DNA of 64,000 nucleotides, taken from assembly GCA_038530285.1 (NCBI GenBank), contig JBCBCY010000001.1:1-64000 (forward strand), given 5' to 3'. The notes under the pieces are model-generated. The model ran no database searches. It was not told the origin of the DNA and saw nothing but the letters and a program-made list of their open reading frames with translations. How positions within the stretch are numbered: the stretch's first letter is position 1; the number at the start of each line of letters is the position of its first letter. A program made the translations under genes and the position numbers. The stretch comes from JASJAR01 sp038530285 (lineage in GTDB: Bacteria > Pseudomonadota > Alphaproteobacteria > Rhodobacterales > Rhodobacteraceae). Below are positions 33,450-41,934 of the stretch, piece by piece.

Positions 33450-33914
33450 ATGCCCGAACGCCTTGATGACACGGATCGGCGCATTTTGCGGGTGCTTCAG
33501 CGCGAGGGCCGGATTTCAAACGCTGAATTGTCAGACCGTATCAACCTGTCTGCCTCAGCCTGTCACCGGCGCGTTGGCCAATTGGAAGCAGACGGTTACA
33601 TCAAGGATTACGTCGCGCTTCTTGACCCCAAGAAGCTGGGAAAGCCCACCATCGTTTTTGTTGAGATCACCCTGTCGGGCCAGGCCGATGAACTTCTTGC
33701 CGCGTTTGAACGCGAAGTTGCAGGCATTGAGAACGTGCTTGAGTGCCATCTGATGTCGGGGACGTCAGACTACAAGTTGAAGGTGATTGCCGAAGACACC
33801 GAGGATTTCGCGCAGATCCATCGTCGCTATCTGGCGCGCTTGCCCGGTGTCCAACACATGCAGTCGTCGTTCGCGCTGAGAACCGTTCGCCGGACAACAG
33901 CCCTGCCGGTCTGA
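33450..33914 (+). CDS. Lrp/AsnC-family transcriptional regulator
   Basis: 154 residues. N-terminal winged helix-turn-helix (LDDTDRRILRVLQREGRISNAELSDRINLSASACHRRVGQLEADGYI) joined to a C-terminal RAM (ligand-binding, oligomerisation) domain with GIENVLECHLMSGTSDYKLKVIAED. Family members sense amino acids and often control amino-acid metabolism. ATG 33450 follows cggag and gives the family N-terminus. No obvious target gene is adjacent. Confidence 0.92.
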   Translation: MPERLDDTDRRILRVLQREGRISNAELSDRINLSASACHRRVGQLEADGYIKDYVALLDPKKLGKPTIVFVEITLSGQADELLAAFEREVAGIENVLECHLMSGTSDYKLKVIAEDTEDFAQIHRRYLARLPGVQHMQSSFALRTVRRTTALPV

Positions 33915-33953
33915 TCAGCTAAATCTTAATGTCCTGCGCGTAGCTGACCGAGT

Positions 33954-34262
33954 ATGACACGTACCGGTTCCATGTCTTGCGTCGCTTTCGGATTTGGTCT
34001 CGCTTTCGCGGCACCTCTTTTTGGCGCGCTTCTCTCAGCCCCGCCGCAAGCGGGCAAGCCGGTCTTGGTTGTGCATTGGCCATGGCAAGATGCCGTCGCT
34101 TCGGTGCATGCGTCGGGGGGATATGTCTTGGGCCCCGTTCGCGCCCCGTTCGGGTTTCTGGCGACGTCTGAACACACCGAATTTCCGGCTTTGCTTGCCG
34201 AGATGGCGGCGGTGATCGTCGCGGATGGACACCGGCTTGCCAAACTTTGTGGAGTGATTTGA
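33954..34262 (+). CDS. Small secreted protein upstream of the chemoreceptor-like gene
   Basis: 102 residues (96 if started at 33972). Signal-peptide-like start (FGFGLAFAAPLFGALLSAPP), then a compact segment PVLVVHWPWQDAVASVHASGGYVLGPVRAPFGFLA and a C-terminal helix ending RLAKLCGVI. No named family. Only two bases separate its stop from the receptor start, so the two are almost certainly co-transcribed and translationally coupled. Confidence 0.6.
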   Translation: MTRTGSMSCVAFGFGLAFAAPLFGALLSAPPQAGKPVLVVHWPWQDAVASVHASGGYVLGPVRAPFGFLATSEHTEFPALLAEMAAVIVADGHRLAKLCGVI

Positions 34263-34264
34263 AC

Positions 34265-35977
34265 ATGGCTGAGACATCGAAATCGGGGTTCGATCCATTG
34301 ACGCTTGTTGCCGCGCTGGCCGTATTTCTCGTGCCCGTTGCAACCATCTGCACACTTGTTGTTGGGAATTCCCTTTGGGTGGCGCCGCTGGTGTCCCTTG
34401 CTTTTGCAGGATTGGCGATCCTTGCTCGGTCGATGCCCGGCGGCCTTGCCCCCGTTGTCGCAGCGGTTGGATTGATTGGTCAGGCGATTGCAATCACAAC
34501 ATCCTTGTCGGGCCATCCCTGGCAGGCGGACACGCATATGTTGTTCTTTGCGCTTATGGCGACGCTTATTGTTCTGGTCGATGTGCGCGCGCTCCTGGCG
34601 GCTGCGGCGCTCGTGGTGGTGCACCACTTATCTCTGTCATTGGTTTTCCCCGCGCTGATCTACCCCGATGCGGGACTTGTTCAGAACGTGGCGCGCACGC
34701 TGGTTCATGGCGCTATTTTGGGGATCGAGACTGCAGCGCTCGTTTATGCAGTCGTCGTCCGGCAGCGGCAGGACAGCACAACGCGTCAAGAGGCTGACGC
34801 GCGCGCTCGGGCCACAGACGACGCCGAACATGCGCGTCGGCAAGCAGAATCCGCCCTTGCCGATGCAGAGGCGCAAAGATCGCAATTGGCGGATGCAATG
34901 GCGACGTTGGAACAGGCGCAAGAGACGGCGAGGGCCCAATCTGACAAGGCAGCTGCGTTGCGCAAACAAACGGAAGTTGTAGAGGCGCAGGAGCGCGAGG
35001 AGCGCGCCCGCATTGAAGCAGCGCAGCGCCGGGTTGTTGATGCCTTGGGCGCGGGTCTGAAGAAATTGGCAGAGGGCGACACGGCGCAACGGTTTACCGC
35101 ACCCTTCGCCGAAGAGTTTGAGCCGCTGCGCCACGATTTCAATGCGGCCCTTGAAAATATGGACCGTCTTCTGGCGACCATCGTCACGTATGCAGACGAT
35201 ATCGGGCGTGAGACGTCCGGCATCGCTCAAGCTGCGGGTGACATGTCGGCGCGGACCGAACAACAGGCTGCGACCCTTGCGGAAACCGCGGCTTCCATCA
35301 AAGGATCCACAGGCGCGCTGCGCGACGCGGCAAGTGCCGCATCGAGTGCGGCGGCCTCATCGGCTCAGGCGCAGCAAAAGGCGTCCGATGGTGGTCAGGT
35401 GGTCACTCAGGCGATCGAGGCTATGAACCGCATCAAAGAAAGTTCAAGCCAGATTTCCAGAATCAACGGCCTGATCGAGGATATTGCGTTTCAGACAAAT
35501 CTGCTGGCTTTGAATGCCGGCGTTGAAGCTGCGCGTGCAGGCGATGCGGGTCGGGGTTTTGCGGTCGTCGCCTCCGAAGTGCGTGCCCTTGCGCAAAGGT
35601 CGTCAGGCGCGGTGCGCGATATCTCACAATTGGTCGAAACCTCAGGACGTGACGTGGACAGTGGGGTTGAACTCGTGAACAGGACAGGTCAGGCGCTTGG
35701 CGTCATCGTTGAAGAAGTCGAAGCGATCACGACACAGATCGATGAAATCGCAAAATCATCGTCAGAACAATCTGCCAGCTTTGGAGAGATCGACAACGCT
35801 GTCGGGGCGTTAGATCAGGTCACGCAGCGCAATGCCGCAATGTTTGAAGAAACAACGGCCGCTTCGCAATCTCTGCACGCGATCGCAGCCGACATGCGGC
35901 AAGCCATGGGCGCCTTCAGCACGTCGGGAAAGGCGGCGCTGGACCCAGCTAAAGCAGAATACCGAGCCGCGAGCTAG
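34265..35977 (+). CDS. Methyl-accepting chemotaxis-type receptor without periplasmic domain
   Basis: 570 residues. The N-terminus (about 10-165) is a block of five to six hydrophobic helices with only short loops, so no classical periplasmic ligand domain. An Ala/Glu/Arg-rich coiled coil (about 170-270) and a HAMP-like part follow. The cytoplasmic signalling domain carries the hairpin tip IEDIAFQTNLLALNAGVEAARAGDAGRGFAVVASEVRALAQRSS. The tip is canonical, so coupling to CheA/CheW is expected. ATG 34265 is two bases after the preceding secreted-protein gene. No CheBR-binding pentapeptide is seen at the C-terminus. Confidence 0.9.
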   Translation: MAETSKSGFDPLTLVAALAVFLVPVATICTLVVGNSLWVAPLVSLAFAGLAILARSMPGGLAPVVAAVGLIGQAIAITTSLSGHPWQADTHMLFFALMATLIVLVDVRALLAAAALVVVHHLSLSLVFPALIYPDAGLVQNVARTLVHGAILGIETAALVYAVVVRQRQDSTTRQEADARARATDDAEHARRQAESALADAEAQRSQLADAMATLEQAQETARAQSDKAAALRKQTEVVEAQEREERARIEAAQRRVVDALGAGLKKLAEGDTAQRFTAPFAEEFEPLRHDFNAALENMDRLLATIVTYADDIGRETSGIAQAAGDMSARTEQQAATLAETAASIKGSTGALRDAASAASSAAASSAQAQQKASDGGQVVTQAIEAMNRIKESSSQISRINGLIEDIAFQTNLLALNAGVEAARAGDAGRGFAVVASEVRALAQRSSGAVRDISQLVETSGRDVDSGVELVNRTGQALGVIVEEVEAITTQIDEIAKSSSEQSASFGEIDNAVGALDQVTQRNAAMFEETTAASQSLHAIAADMRQAMGAFSTSGKAALDPAKAEYRAAS

Positions 35978-35994
35978 ACCCAAGCTTGAGCCCA

Positions 35995-36032
35995 AGAACA
36001 ACAAACCCCCGGGGCAGGGCCACGGGGGTCGT
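35995..36032 (-). terminator. Probable terminator of rpsU
   Basis: On the minus strand ACCCCCG and CGGGGGTTT pair across a short loop and are followed by a T-rich tail (TTGTTGTTC). It lies about 40 bases after the rpsU stop and just after the receptor gene, so it may serve both. Confidence 0.5.
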
Positions 36033-36070
36033 CGTTATGCGGGCGGGCCCGCCAGTGATCTTTTTGCTGC

Positions 36071-36277
36071 TTAGAGCATGCCTTCGCGCTGTGCCTTTTT
36101 ACGGGCAAGCTTGCGGGCGCGCCGAATGGCTTCGGCTTTTTCGCGTGCGCGCTTTTCGCTGGGCTTCTCGAAATGTTGCCGAAGCTTCATCTCGCGGAAG
36201 ACACCTTCACGCTGCAGCTTCTTTTTCAGGGCACGGAGCGCCTGATCGACGTTGTTGTCGCGAACACTGACCTGCAT
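36071..36277 (-). CDS. rpsU: 30S ribosomal protein S21
   Basis: 68 residues, strongly basic. Pattern MQVSVRDNNVDQALRALKKKLQREGVFREMKLRQHFEKPSEKRAREKAEA is diagnostic. S21 sits near the mRNA exit/anti-Shine-Dalgarno region and influences initiation. Transcribed alone from a recognisable promoter, divergent from COQ9. Confidence 0.97.
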   Translation of the reverse strand: MQVSVRDNNVDQALRALKKKLQREGVFREMKLRQHFEKPSEKRAREKAEAIRRARKLARKKAQREGML

Positions 36278-36329
36278 GTGGTTGTCACCACCTTTCTAAG
36301 TTAGATTGCGCAAAATTGCAGGAAGTGGG

Positions 36330-36358
36330 CGTATAGCAAGCTCGCCCTAGCTTGTCTA
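36330..36358 (-). promoter_or_regulatory. rpsU promoter with internal inverted repeat
   Basis: Read on the minus strand: TAGACA (-35, 36358-36353), 17 bases, TATACG (-10, 36335-36330). The spacer contains a perfect inverted repeat CAAGCT-CGCCCT-AGCTTG (36338-36355), which could be an operator. Confidence 0.55.
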
Positions 36359-36384
36359 CCTGCAGCGCAACAAAGGTATGACGC

Positions 36385-37077
36385 ATGGATCTGAACGAAT
36401 TGAAACAAAAGCTTCTTGATGCGGCCTTGCCGAACGTGGCCTTTGATGGATGGTCCGACAAGTCCTTCGCAGCCGCAGTGGCAGCGGTGGACGTGTCAAG
36501 GGAGGAAGCCAAGCTGGCCTGCCCGCGGGGCGCAGTGGATTTGGCGATTGCCTATCATAGTCGCGGTGACGCGCTGATGCTGGAACGTCTATCGACCGAA
36601 CCATTGGATGGTTTGAAATTTCGCGAAAAAGTCGCGGCGGCGGTTCGGATCCGTCTTGAGGTGATCGATGACAAAGAGGCCGTGCGCCGGGCCGCGACAC
36701 TCTTTGCCCTGCCGAACCACGCCACCGACAGCGCGCGCCTGGTCTGGCAGACGGCAGATCACATCTGGACGGCCCTTGGCGACACATCGGACGATTACAA
36801 TTGGTACACCAAGCGTGCGACCCTCTCAGGGGTCTGGGCTGCGACGGTTTTGTATTGGTTGGGTGACGACAGTGTTGACATGCAAAACACCCAGTCGTTC
36901 ATTGACCGGCGCATCGAAGACGTGATGCAGGTGGAAAAGATCAAGGCGAACGTGCGCTCAGCTCCATTGATTGGTCCGCTGGCGCGGGCAGCGGAAAGCG
37001 CATTGTCGCGGATCAAAGCGCCCAACGGTCAGCGGCGATCTGACTTGCCTGGCGTCTGGTCGACACCTCAAACGTGA
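36385..37077 (+). CDS. coq9: COQ9 family protein (ubiquinone biosynthesis accessory)
   Basis: 230 residues with a TetR-like helical fold. COQ9 binds lipid/quinone intermediates and assists the COQ7 hydroxylase step of ubiquinone synthesis. Conserved stretch: DHIWTALGDTSDDYNWYTKRATLSGVWAATVLYWLGDDS (about residues 125-163), containing the W-x2-LGD..DYNWYTKR core. The stop overlaps the GTG start of the quinone oxidoreductase gene, so the two are coupled. Confidence 0.92.
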   Translation: MDLNELKQKLLDAALPNVAFDGWSDKSFAAAVAAVDVSREEAKLACPRGAVDLAIAYHSRGDALMLERLSTEPLDGLKFREKVAAAVRIRLEVIDDKEAVRRAATLFALPNHATDSARLVWQTADHIWTALGDTSDDYNWYTKRATLSGVWAATVLYWLGDDSVDMQNTQSFIDRRIEDVMQVEKIKANVRSAPLIGPLARAAESALSRIKAPNGQRRSDLPGVWSTPQT

Positions 37078-38063
37078 CCGTGGTGCCGAGCGACATGCTG
37101 GCTGTCGAGATCACCAAACCTGGTGGTCCCGAAATGCTTGTGCCGGCTCGCCGCCCGGTGCCCAAGCCTGGTCCGGGTGAGGTCTTGATCAAACTTGCGG
37201 CCATGGGCGTGAACCGGCCCGATGCGCTACAACGAACAGGCGCCTACCGCGCGCCGCCTGATGCCTCTGACCTGCCGGGACTTGAAGGCGCAGGCGAGGT
37301 AGTGGCCCTTGGCGCCGGGGTTGTAACCCCCGCGGTTGGGGATTGTGTCACGGCACTTTTGCCTGGCGGAGGATACGCCGAGTTCGCAATCACACCCGCC
37401 GCCCATTGCCTACCCATTCCAGCCGGGCTGAGCATGACGCAAGCCGCCTGCCTGCCGGAAACCTGTTTCACCGTCTGGACGAACGTCTTTCAGCGCGCAG
37501 GCCTGCAACCGGGCGAGCGGTTCCTGGTCCATGGGGGGACGTCCGGTATTGGCACAACTGCCGTTCAGATGGCCCATGCGCTTGGGGCCCGGGTCTTTAC
37601 GACGGCAGGATCGGACGAAAAGTGCCAGGTCTGCCGCGATCTTGGTGCGGACCTTGCGATCAATTACCGCGAAGCTGATTTTGTCGCACCTGTGCGGGCC
37701 GAAGGGGGCGCGGATGTGATCCTGGACATGGTCGGGGGCGATTACATCCCCCGCAACATCAAAGCCTTGGCCGATGACGGGCGGCTTGTACAGATCGCGT
37801 TTTTGCAAGGCACAAAGGCCGAGGTGAACTTTGCCCAGGTGATGTTGCGGCGGTTGACGATCACTGGCTCCACCCTGCGGCCGCAATCGATCGAAGCGAA
37901 GACTAAAATCGCCCAGGCGATGCGCGAAAAGGTCTGGCCGCTGATTGAAGCGGGCCGGATCAAACCGGTGATCGACGCGACCTTTTCGCTCGACCAGGCT
38001 GCCGCCGCCCATGCGCGGATCGAAGACCCGGGCCATATCGGCAAGATTGTTCTGACGGTCTGA
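37074..38063 (+). CDS. NAD(P)H-quinone oxidoreductase, zinc-less MDR family
   Basis: 329 residues with a GTG start overlapping the coq9 stop. Medium-chain dehydrogenase/reductase fold: GroES-like N-terminal domain (GVNRPDALQRTGAYRAP, PGLEGAGEVVALGAGV), then a Rossmann domain with LVHGGTSGIGTTAVQMAHALGARVFTTAGSDEKC. Zinc-binding cysteines are absent, as in QOR/PIG3-type enzymes, which reduce quinones with NADPH. Coupling to coq9 fits a role in quinone metabolism (inference). Confidence 0.9.
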   Translation: MTVVPSDMLAVEITKPGGPEMLVPARRPVPKPGPGEVLIKLAAMGVNRPDALQRTGAYRAPPDASDLPGLEGAGEVVALGAGVVTPAVGDCVTALLPGGGYAEFAITPAAHCLPIPAGLSMTQAACLPETCFTVWTNVFQRAGLQPGERFLVHGGTSGIGTTAVQMAHALGARVFTTAGSDEKCQVCRDLGADLAINYREADFVAPVRAEGGADVILDMVGGDYIPRNIKALADDGRLVQIAFLQGTKAEVNFAQVMLRRLTITGSTLRPQSIEAKTKIAQAMREKVWPLIEAGRIKPVIDATFSLDQAAAAHARIEDPGHIGKIVLTV

Positions 38064-38211
38064 TCACCCAATCTGCAGAAATTGTCTTGCCCCCCTTTCG
38101 CAATCGGGGATCGCGGCGTATATGACCCTCGACTTCCCCGACATCGTGGAAACGACCCCAAGGGTCAGCCTGGTCAGGCAACAGGGGAAAACCGTCTGAA
38201 GGAGCGACGTG

Positions 38212-38958
38212 ATGAACAAACCGATCATGGCAAAGGCCACCGCCGTCTGGCTGGTGGACAACACCACCATCAGCTTCAAACAGATTGCCGATTTCTGCGG
38301 CCTGCATGAGTTGGAAGTCCAGGGCATTGCCGATGGCGATGTGGCAACCGGCGTGAAAGGCTTCGATCCGGTCCAGAACAACCAGCTGGTGCAGGAAGAA
38401 ATTGATGCCGCCGAAAAAGATCCGATGCACAAGCTGAAGCTCAAGTTCAACGCTGCAGCGGTGGGTGAAGAAAAGCGGCGCGGCCCACGCTACACGCCGT
38501 TGTCCAAACGCCAGGACCGGCCCGCGGCGATCCTGTGGCTGGTGAAGTTCCACCCTGAATTGACGGATGGGCAAATTTCGAAACTGGTGGGCACCACCAA
38601 GCCAACTATTCAATCGATCCGCGAGCGGACCCATTGGAACATCTCTAACATTCAGCCGGTGGACCCGGTGGCACTTGGTCTCACCAAACAGACCGAGCTG
38701 GATGCCGCCGTGCAGAAGGCCAATGCCAAGAAGGCCAAGGACGGTGAAGTGATGTCTGATGATGAGCGCCGCAAGCTGGTGTCTACCGAACAGTCACTTG
38801 GCATGGACGCCGAGCCGCGTATCCCCACGGCAATTTCGGGGCTTGAGACCTTCACGTTGAACGATGCTGAAGAAGAGCCCGAAGAGGCGGTGCCGGATGC
38901 CGACACCTTCTTCAACTTGCCCGATGATGACGGGGATGACGACGAAAAAGACGCCTAA
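38212..38958 (+). CDS. trcR: Cell-cycle transcriptional regulator TrcR (DUF1013)
   Basis: 248 residues. Alphaproteobacterial family formerly DUF1013. The conserved N-terminus AKATAVWLVDNTTISFKQIADFCGLHELEVQGIADG and the middle RQDRPAAILWLVKFHPELTDGQISKLVGTTKPTIQSIRERTHWN contain helix-turn-helix-like segments. The C-terminal 60 residues are very acidic and variable. ATG 38212 follows aaggagcgacgtg. The name TrcR is from memory of current family naming. Confidence 0.85.
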   Translation: MNKPIMAKATAVWLVDNTTISFKQIADFCGLHELEVQGIADGDVATGVKGFDPVQNNQLVQEEIDAAEKDPMHKLKLKFNAAAVGEEKRRGPRYTPLSKRQDRPAAILWLVKFHPELTDGQISKLVGTTKPTIQSIRERTHWNISNIQPVDPVALGLTKQTELDAAVQKANAKKAKDGEVMSDDERRKLVSTEQSLGMDAEPRIPTAISGLETFTLNDAEEEPEEAVPDADTFFNLPDDDGDDDEKDA

Positions 38959-38959
38959 A

Positions 38960-39010
38960 GGGGGCGCGGCCCCCTGCGCGTTTCCCGGGATATTTTCGGC
39001 AAGAGGGAAG
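38960..39010 (+). repeat. Dispersed intergenic element, copy C
   Basis: Hairpin GGGGGC-GCG-GCCCCC (38960-38974), then CCGGGATATTTTCGGCAAG (38985-39003) ending GGGAAG. It starts two bases after the trcR stop. Similar in layout and core to the copies at 47911-47957 (minus) and, more distantly, 19088-19190. Confidence 0.55.
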
Positions 39011-39027
39011 CACCATGGGGCGTGGTA

Positions 39028-39624
39028 CTATATGGACTTTCTCGCTCTCAAGGCTGCTGAAATCGTGCCATCGTCAAGATAGTCAAGCTCGCCACCCACC
39101 GGCACGCCCTGGGCCAGCGACGTGATCCGGCAGCGCCCTTCAAGGGCGTCGGCGATGTAGTGGGCCGTCGTTTGACCATCGACCGTGGCGTCGAGGGCCA
39201 GGATCACCTCTGAAATCCCGTCGGAGGCCACGCGGTCAATCAGTCTGGGGATGCGCAATTCGTCAGGACCGATGGCGTCGAGCGCTGACAAAGTTCCGCC
39301 CAGCACATGGTAGCGGCCTTTGAACACGCCCGCGCGTTCCATCGCCCATAGGTCTGCCACATCGCCCACCACGCAAATTTCACCTGTGGCGCGCTTTTCG
39401 CTGGTGCAGATCCCGCAGACATCGTCTGACGAGATATTCCCGCAGGTCAGGCATTCGCGCGCTGTCCGGGCGACCGCGCCCATGGCTTCAGCCAGGGGCG
39501 ACATCAACTGCCCCCGCTTGGCGATCAGATGCAGCACGGCACGCCGGGCAGACCGTGGCCCCAACCCCGGCAGCTTTGCCATCATCTCGATGAGCGCCTC
39601 AATCTCGGCTGGCGCTTCGGACAT
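39028..39624 (-). CDS. recR: Recombination protein RecR
   Basis: 198 residues. Part of the RecFOR pathway that loads RecA on gapped DNA. Helix-hairpin-helix LPGLGPRSARRAVLHLI near residues 16-32, four-cysteine zinc finger CLTCGNISSDDVCGIC near 58-73, Toprim domain with ICVVGDVADLWAMER and a C-terminal VPVGGELDYLDDGTI. Third gene of dnaX-ybaB-recR; three bases separate it from ybaB. Confidence 0.97.
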   Translation of the reverse strand: MSEAPAEIEALIEMMAKLPGLGPRSARRAVLHLIAKRGQLMSPLAEAMGAVARTARECLTCGNISSDDVCGICTSEKRATGEICVVGDVADLWAMERAGVFKGRYHVLGGTLSALDAIGPDELRIPRLIDRVASDGISEVILALDATVDGQTTAHYIADALEGRCRITSLAQGVPVGGELDYLDDGTISAALRARKSI

Positions 39625-39627
39625 GCG

Positions 39628-39972
39628 CTAAAAAGGCAGCTTCATGTCTGCCGGGAAGCCGAATTCCTGGCTGAGCTCTTGCAGCTTTGATTGCTGATGG
39701 GCCATCGCCTTATCTTGCGCGTCTTTGATGGCGGCAAGGATCAGGTCTTCGACGACTTCTTTTTCGTCTGGGTTGAAGATCGACGGATCGATATCAAGGC
39801 CCGTCAACACGCCCTTGGCCGAGGCGGTGGCTTTCACCAGACCCGCACCGGACTCGCCGCCGATCTGGGTTGTGGCAAGTTCCTTTTGCAATTCGGACAT
39901 GCGTTCCTGCATCTCCTTGGCCTGGCCCATCATCTTGGCCATGTCGCCAATGCCGCCTAGTCCCTTAAACAT
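39628..39972 (-). CDS. ybaB: YbaB/EbfC family nucleoid-associated protein
   Basis: 114 residues. Small dimeric DNA-binding protein of the dnaX-ybaB-recR operon. Characteristic MFKGLGGIGDMAKMMGQAKEMQERMSELQ helix at the N-terminus and VVEDLILAAIKDAQDKA in the second half. Its start lies three bases after the dnaX stop. Confidence 0.95.
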   Translation of the reverse strand: MFKGLGGIGDMAKMMGQAKEMQERMSELQKELATTQIGGESGAGLVKATASAKGVLTGLDIDPSIFNPDEKEVVEDLILAAIKDAQDKAMAHQQSKLQELSQEFGFPADMKLPF

Positions 39973-39975
39973 TGC

Positions 39976-41724
39976 TCAATCCTCTTCGAATGGGTCCCAT
40001 TCCTCGTCCACTTCGGCCAATGCGTCCTGAGCGGCTTCTTGGGCAAGATCCTCGGGCGTTTTGATAGCGCCGATTTTGGCTTTCGGAAAGGCATCGAACA
40101 CCGCTTTGACCAACGGGTCATCCATGGCGGCGGTCTTTTGCGCGTCTTCGGCGGCGTGGCGGACCTGCGTGATGGTTGGCGCGCCGCCTTCATTCACGAC
40201 CGACACACCCCAGCGCACGCCCGTCCAGGTTTGTAAGTGTTGACCCAACCGCTGGGCTAGATCTCCCGGCGCGCCGGGGGCGGGCTCAAACTCGATCCGG
40301 CCTGGCCCGTAAGATACCAGCTTGATGTTGTCCTGGACCTCCAACAACAGCTTCATGTCGCGGTGGTGGCGGATCAGCCCGACGACCTGTTCAAAGCTTT
40401 GGTAGCGCGCAAGCGCGATGTCGGTGTCGGCAGCAACCGCCAATGCGGCGGTCGGGCCGCCCGATGGCGTGGGCGCGGGCGATGATTGCGCCGTTGGACT
40501 GCTGGCGGGGGCAGGCCCGCCAGAACGCGCGCCCGGGCCACCGCCGGGGGCAGGGGGTGGCACGGGGGCGTCTTTGAGTTTTCGCACCAAGTCTTCGGGC
40601 GTGGGTAGGTCGGCCACATGGGTCAGGCGGATCACTGCCATTTCGGCTGCCATCATAGCATTGGGGGACTGGGCCACTTCTTCGAGCGCTTTGATCAGCA
40701 TCTGCCAGGACCGGGCGAGGGCCCGCATCGGCAGCGCTTCGGCCAGGCTGCGGCCGCGATCGCGTTCATCGGGTGATACGGTCGGGTCGTCGCCCGCGTC
40801 TGGCGTGATCTGGCTGACCGAGATCCAGTGAGTGACCTCAGCGAGATCGCGCAGCACTGCCAGTGGGTCTGCCCCTTCGCCATATTGGGCCGAGAGTTCG
40901 GCCAGCGCACCGGCGGCATCGCCACGCATGATCATCTCAAACAAATCAAGGACCCGGCCCCGGTCGGCCAGCCCCAACATCGCGCGGACCTGGTCGGCAG
41001 TGGTTTCAGTGTCTTTCTGGGCGATGGCCTGATCCAGAAGGCTCATCGCGTCACGCACCGACCCTTCGGCGGCACGTGCGATCAACGCCAGGGCGTCATC
41101 GGCGACGGCCGCCCCTTCCTTTTCGGCAACCGATTTCAAATGCGCGATCATCACTTCGGGTTCGATCCGGCGCAGGTCAAACCGCTGACACCGCGACAGA
41201 ACCGTCACGGGGACCTTGCGGATTTCGGTCGTCGCAAAAATGAATTTCACATGTTCGGGCGGCTCTTCGAGCGTTTTCAACAGCGCATTGAACGCATTGC
41301 GCGACAGCATGTGCACTTCGTCGATGATGTACACCTTGTAGCGTGCCGAAGTTGCCCGGTACGCGACGCTGTCGATAATCTCGCGAATGTCATCGATGCC
41401 GGTGCGGCTGGCGGCATCCATTTCAAACACGTCCACATGACGGTCTTCGGTGATCGCCACGCAGTTTTCGCAGACCCCGCAAGGCTCGGTCGTCGGGCCG
41501 CCCTGACCATCCGGGCCGATGCAGTTCAGCCCCTTGGCGATGATCCGCGCAGTGGTGGTTTTGCCGGTGCCGCGAATGCCGGTCATGATAAACGCCTGCG
41601 CGATCCGGCCTGCGTCAAACGCGTTTTTCAGCGTGCGCACCATTGCATCCTGGCCGATGAGATCGGCAAAGGTTGCAGGACGGTATTTGCGGGCAAGAAC
41701 TTTGTAGGCGCCGGAATCGGTCAT
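39976..41724 (-). CDS. dnaX: DNA polymerase III subunits gamma/tau
   Basis: 582 residues. Clamp-loader ATPase of the replicase. Walker A GIRGTGKTTTARI near residues 48-60, zinc-binding cysteines in CIGPDGQG...CGVCENC, Walker B VYIIDEVHML near 132, sensor 1 FATTEIRKVPVT and arginine-finger region SRCQRFDLRRI. Domain V/tau-type C-terminal region (about 430-582) follows a Pro/Gly/Ala linker. No A-rich slippery site for a short gamma product was seen. The SRP RNA gene and this gene are neighbours, as in many relatives. Confidence 0.97.
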   Translation of the reverse strand: MTDSGAYKVLARKYRPATFADLIGQDAMVRTLKNAFDAGRIAQAFIMTGIRGTGKTTTARIIAKGLNCIGPDGQGGPTTEPCGVCENCVAITEDRHVDVFEMDAASRTGIDDIREIIDSVAYRATSARYKVYIIDEVHMLSRNAFNALLKTLEEPPEHVKFIFATTEIRKVPVTVLSRCQRFDLRRIEPEVMIAHLKSVAEKEGAAVADDALALIARAAEGSVRDAMSLLDQAIAQKDTETTADQVRAMLGLADRGRVLDLFEMIMRGDAAGALAELSAQYGEGADPLAVLRDLAEVTHWISVSQITPDAGDDPTVSPDERDRGRSLAEALPMRALARSWQMLIKALEEVAQSPNAMMAAEMAVIRLTHVADLPTPEDLVRKLKDAPVPPPAPGGGPGARSGGPAPASSPTAQSSPAPTPSGGPTAALAVAADTDIALARYQSFEQVVGLIRHHRDMKLLLEVQDNIKLVSYGPGRIEFEPAPGAPGDLAQRLGQHLQTWTGVRWGVSVVNEGGAPTITQVRHAAEDAQKTAAMDDPLVKAVFDAFPKAKIGAIKTPEDLAQEAAQDALAEVDEEWDPFEED

Positions 41725-41775
41725 GAAGAGAGACTACGGCGCGCGCGCGGCACCCTCAACCGAAAGGGCGGTTGT

Positions 41776-41803
41776 TTGCCGGTGCGTCAGGCGGTATTAT
41801 ACT
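41776..41803 (+). promoter_or_regulatory. Possible promoter of the ankyrin gene
   Basis: TTGCCG (41776-41781), 16-base spacer, TATACT (41798-41803). It would give a leader of about 125 bases. Divergent from dnaX. Confidence 0.4.
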
Positions 41804-41934
41804 CTCGCTGCTCGGGGCGGCGTCCAGGTCCGCGGAAAGCCGTCATCGGCACCCCCCATATCTGAAAATCGACATTTGTCGGTGTTTCTCATGCCCGGAA
41901 CAGCGGACCGGCGGGCCAATGATTGAGGAAACCG

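Noticed and set aside
39976..41724. Programmed frameshift giving a short gamma product from dnaX
   Set aside because: No A-AAA-AAG-type slippery run with downstream hairpin is present.
40828..41865. 345-codon plus-strand frame opposite dnaX
   Set aside because: Antisense shadow of the conserved dnaX ATPase domain with no independent support.
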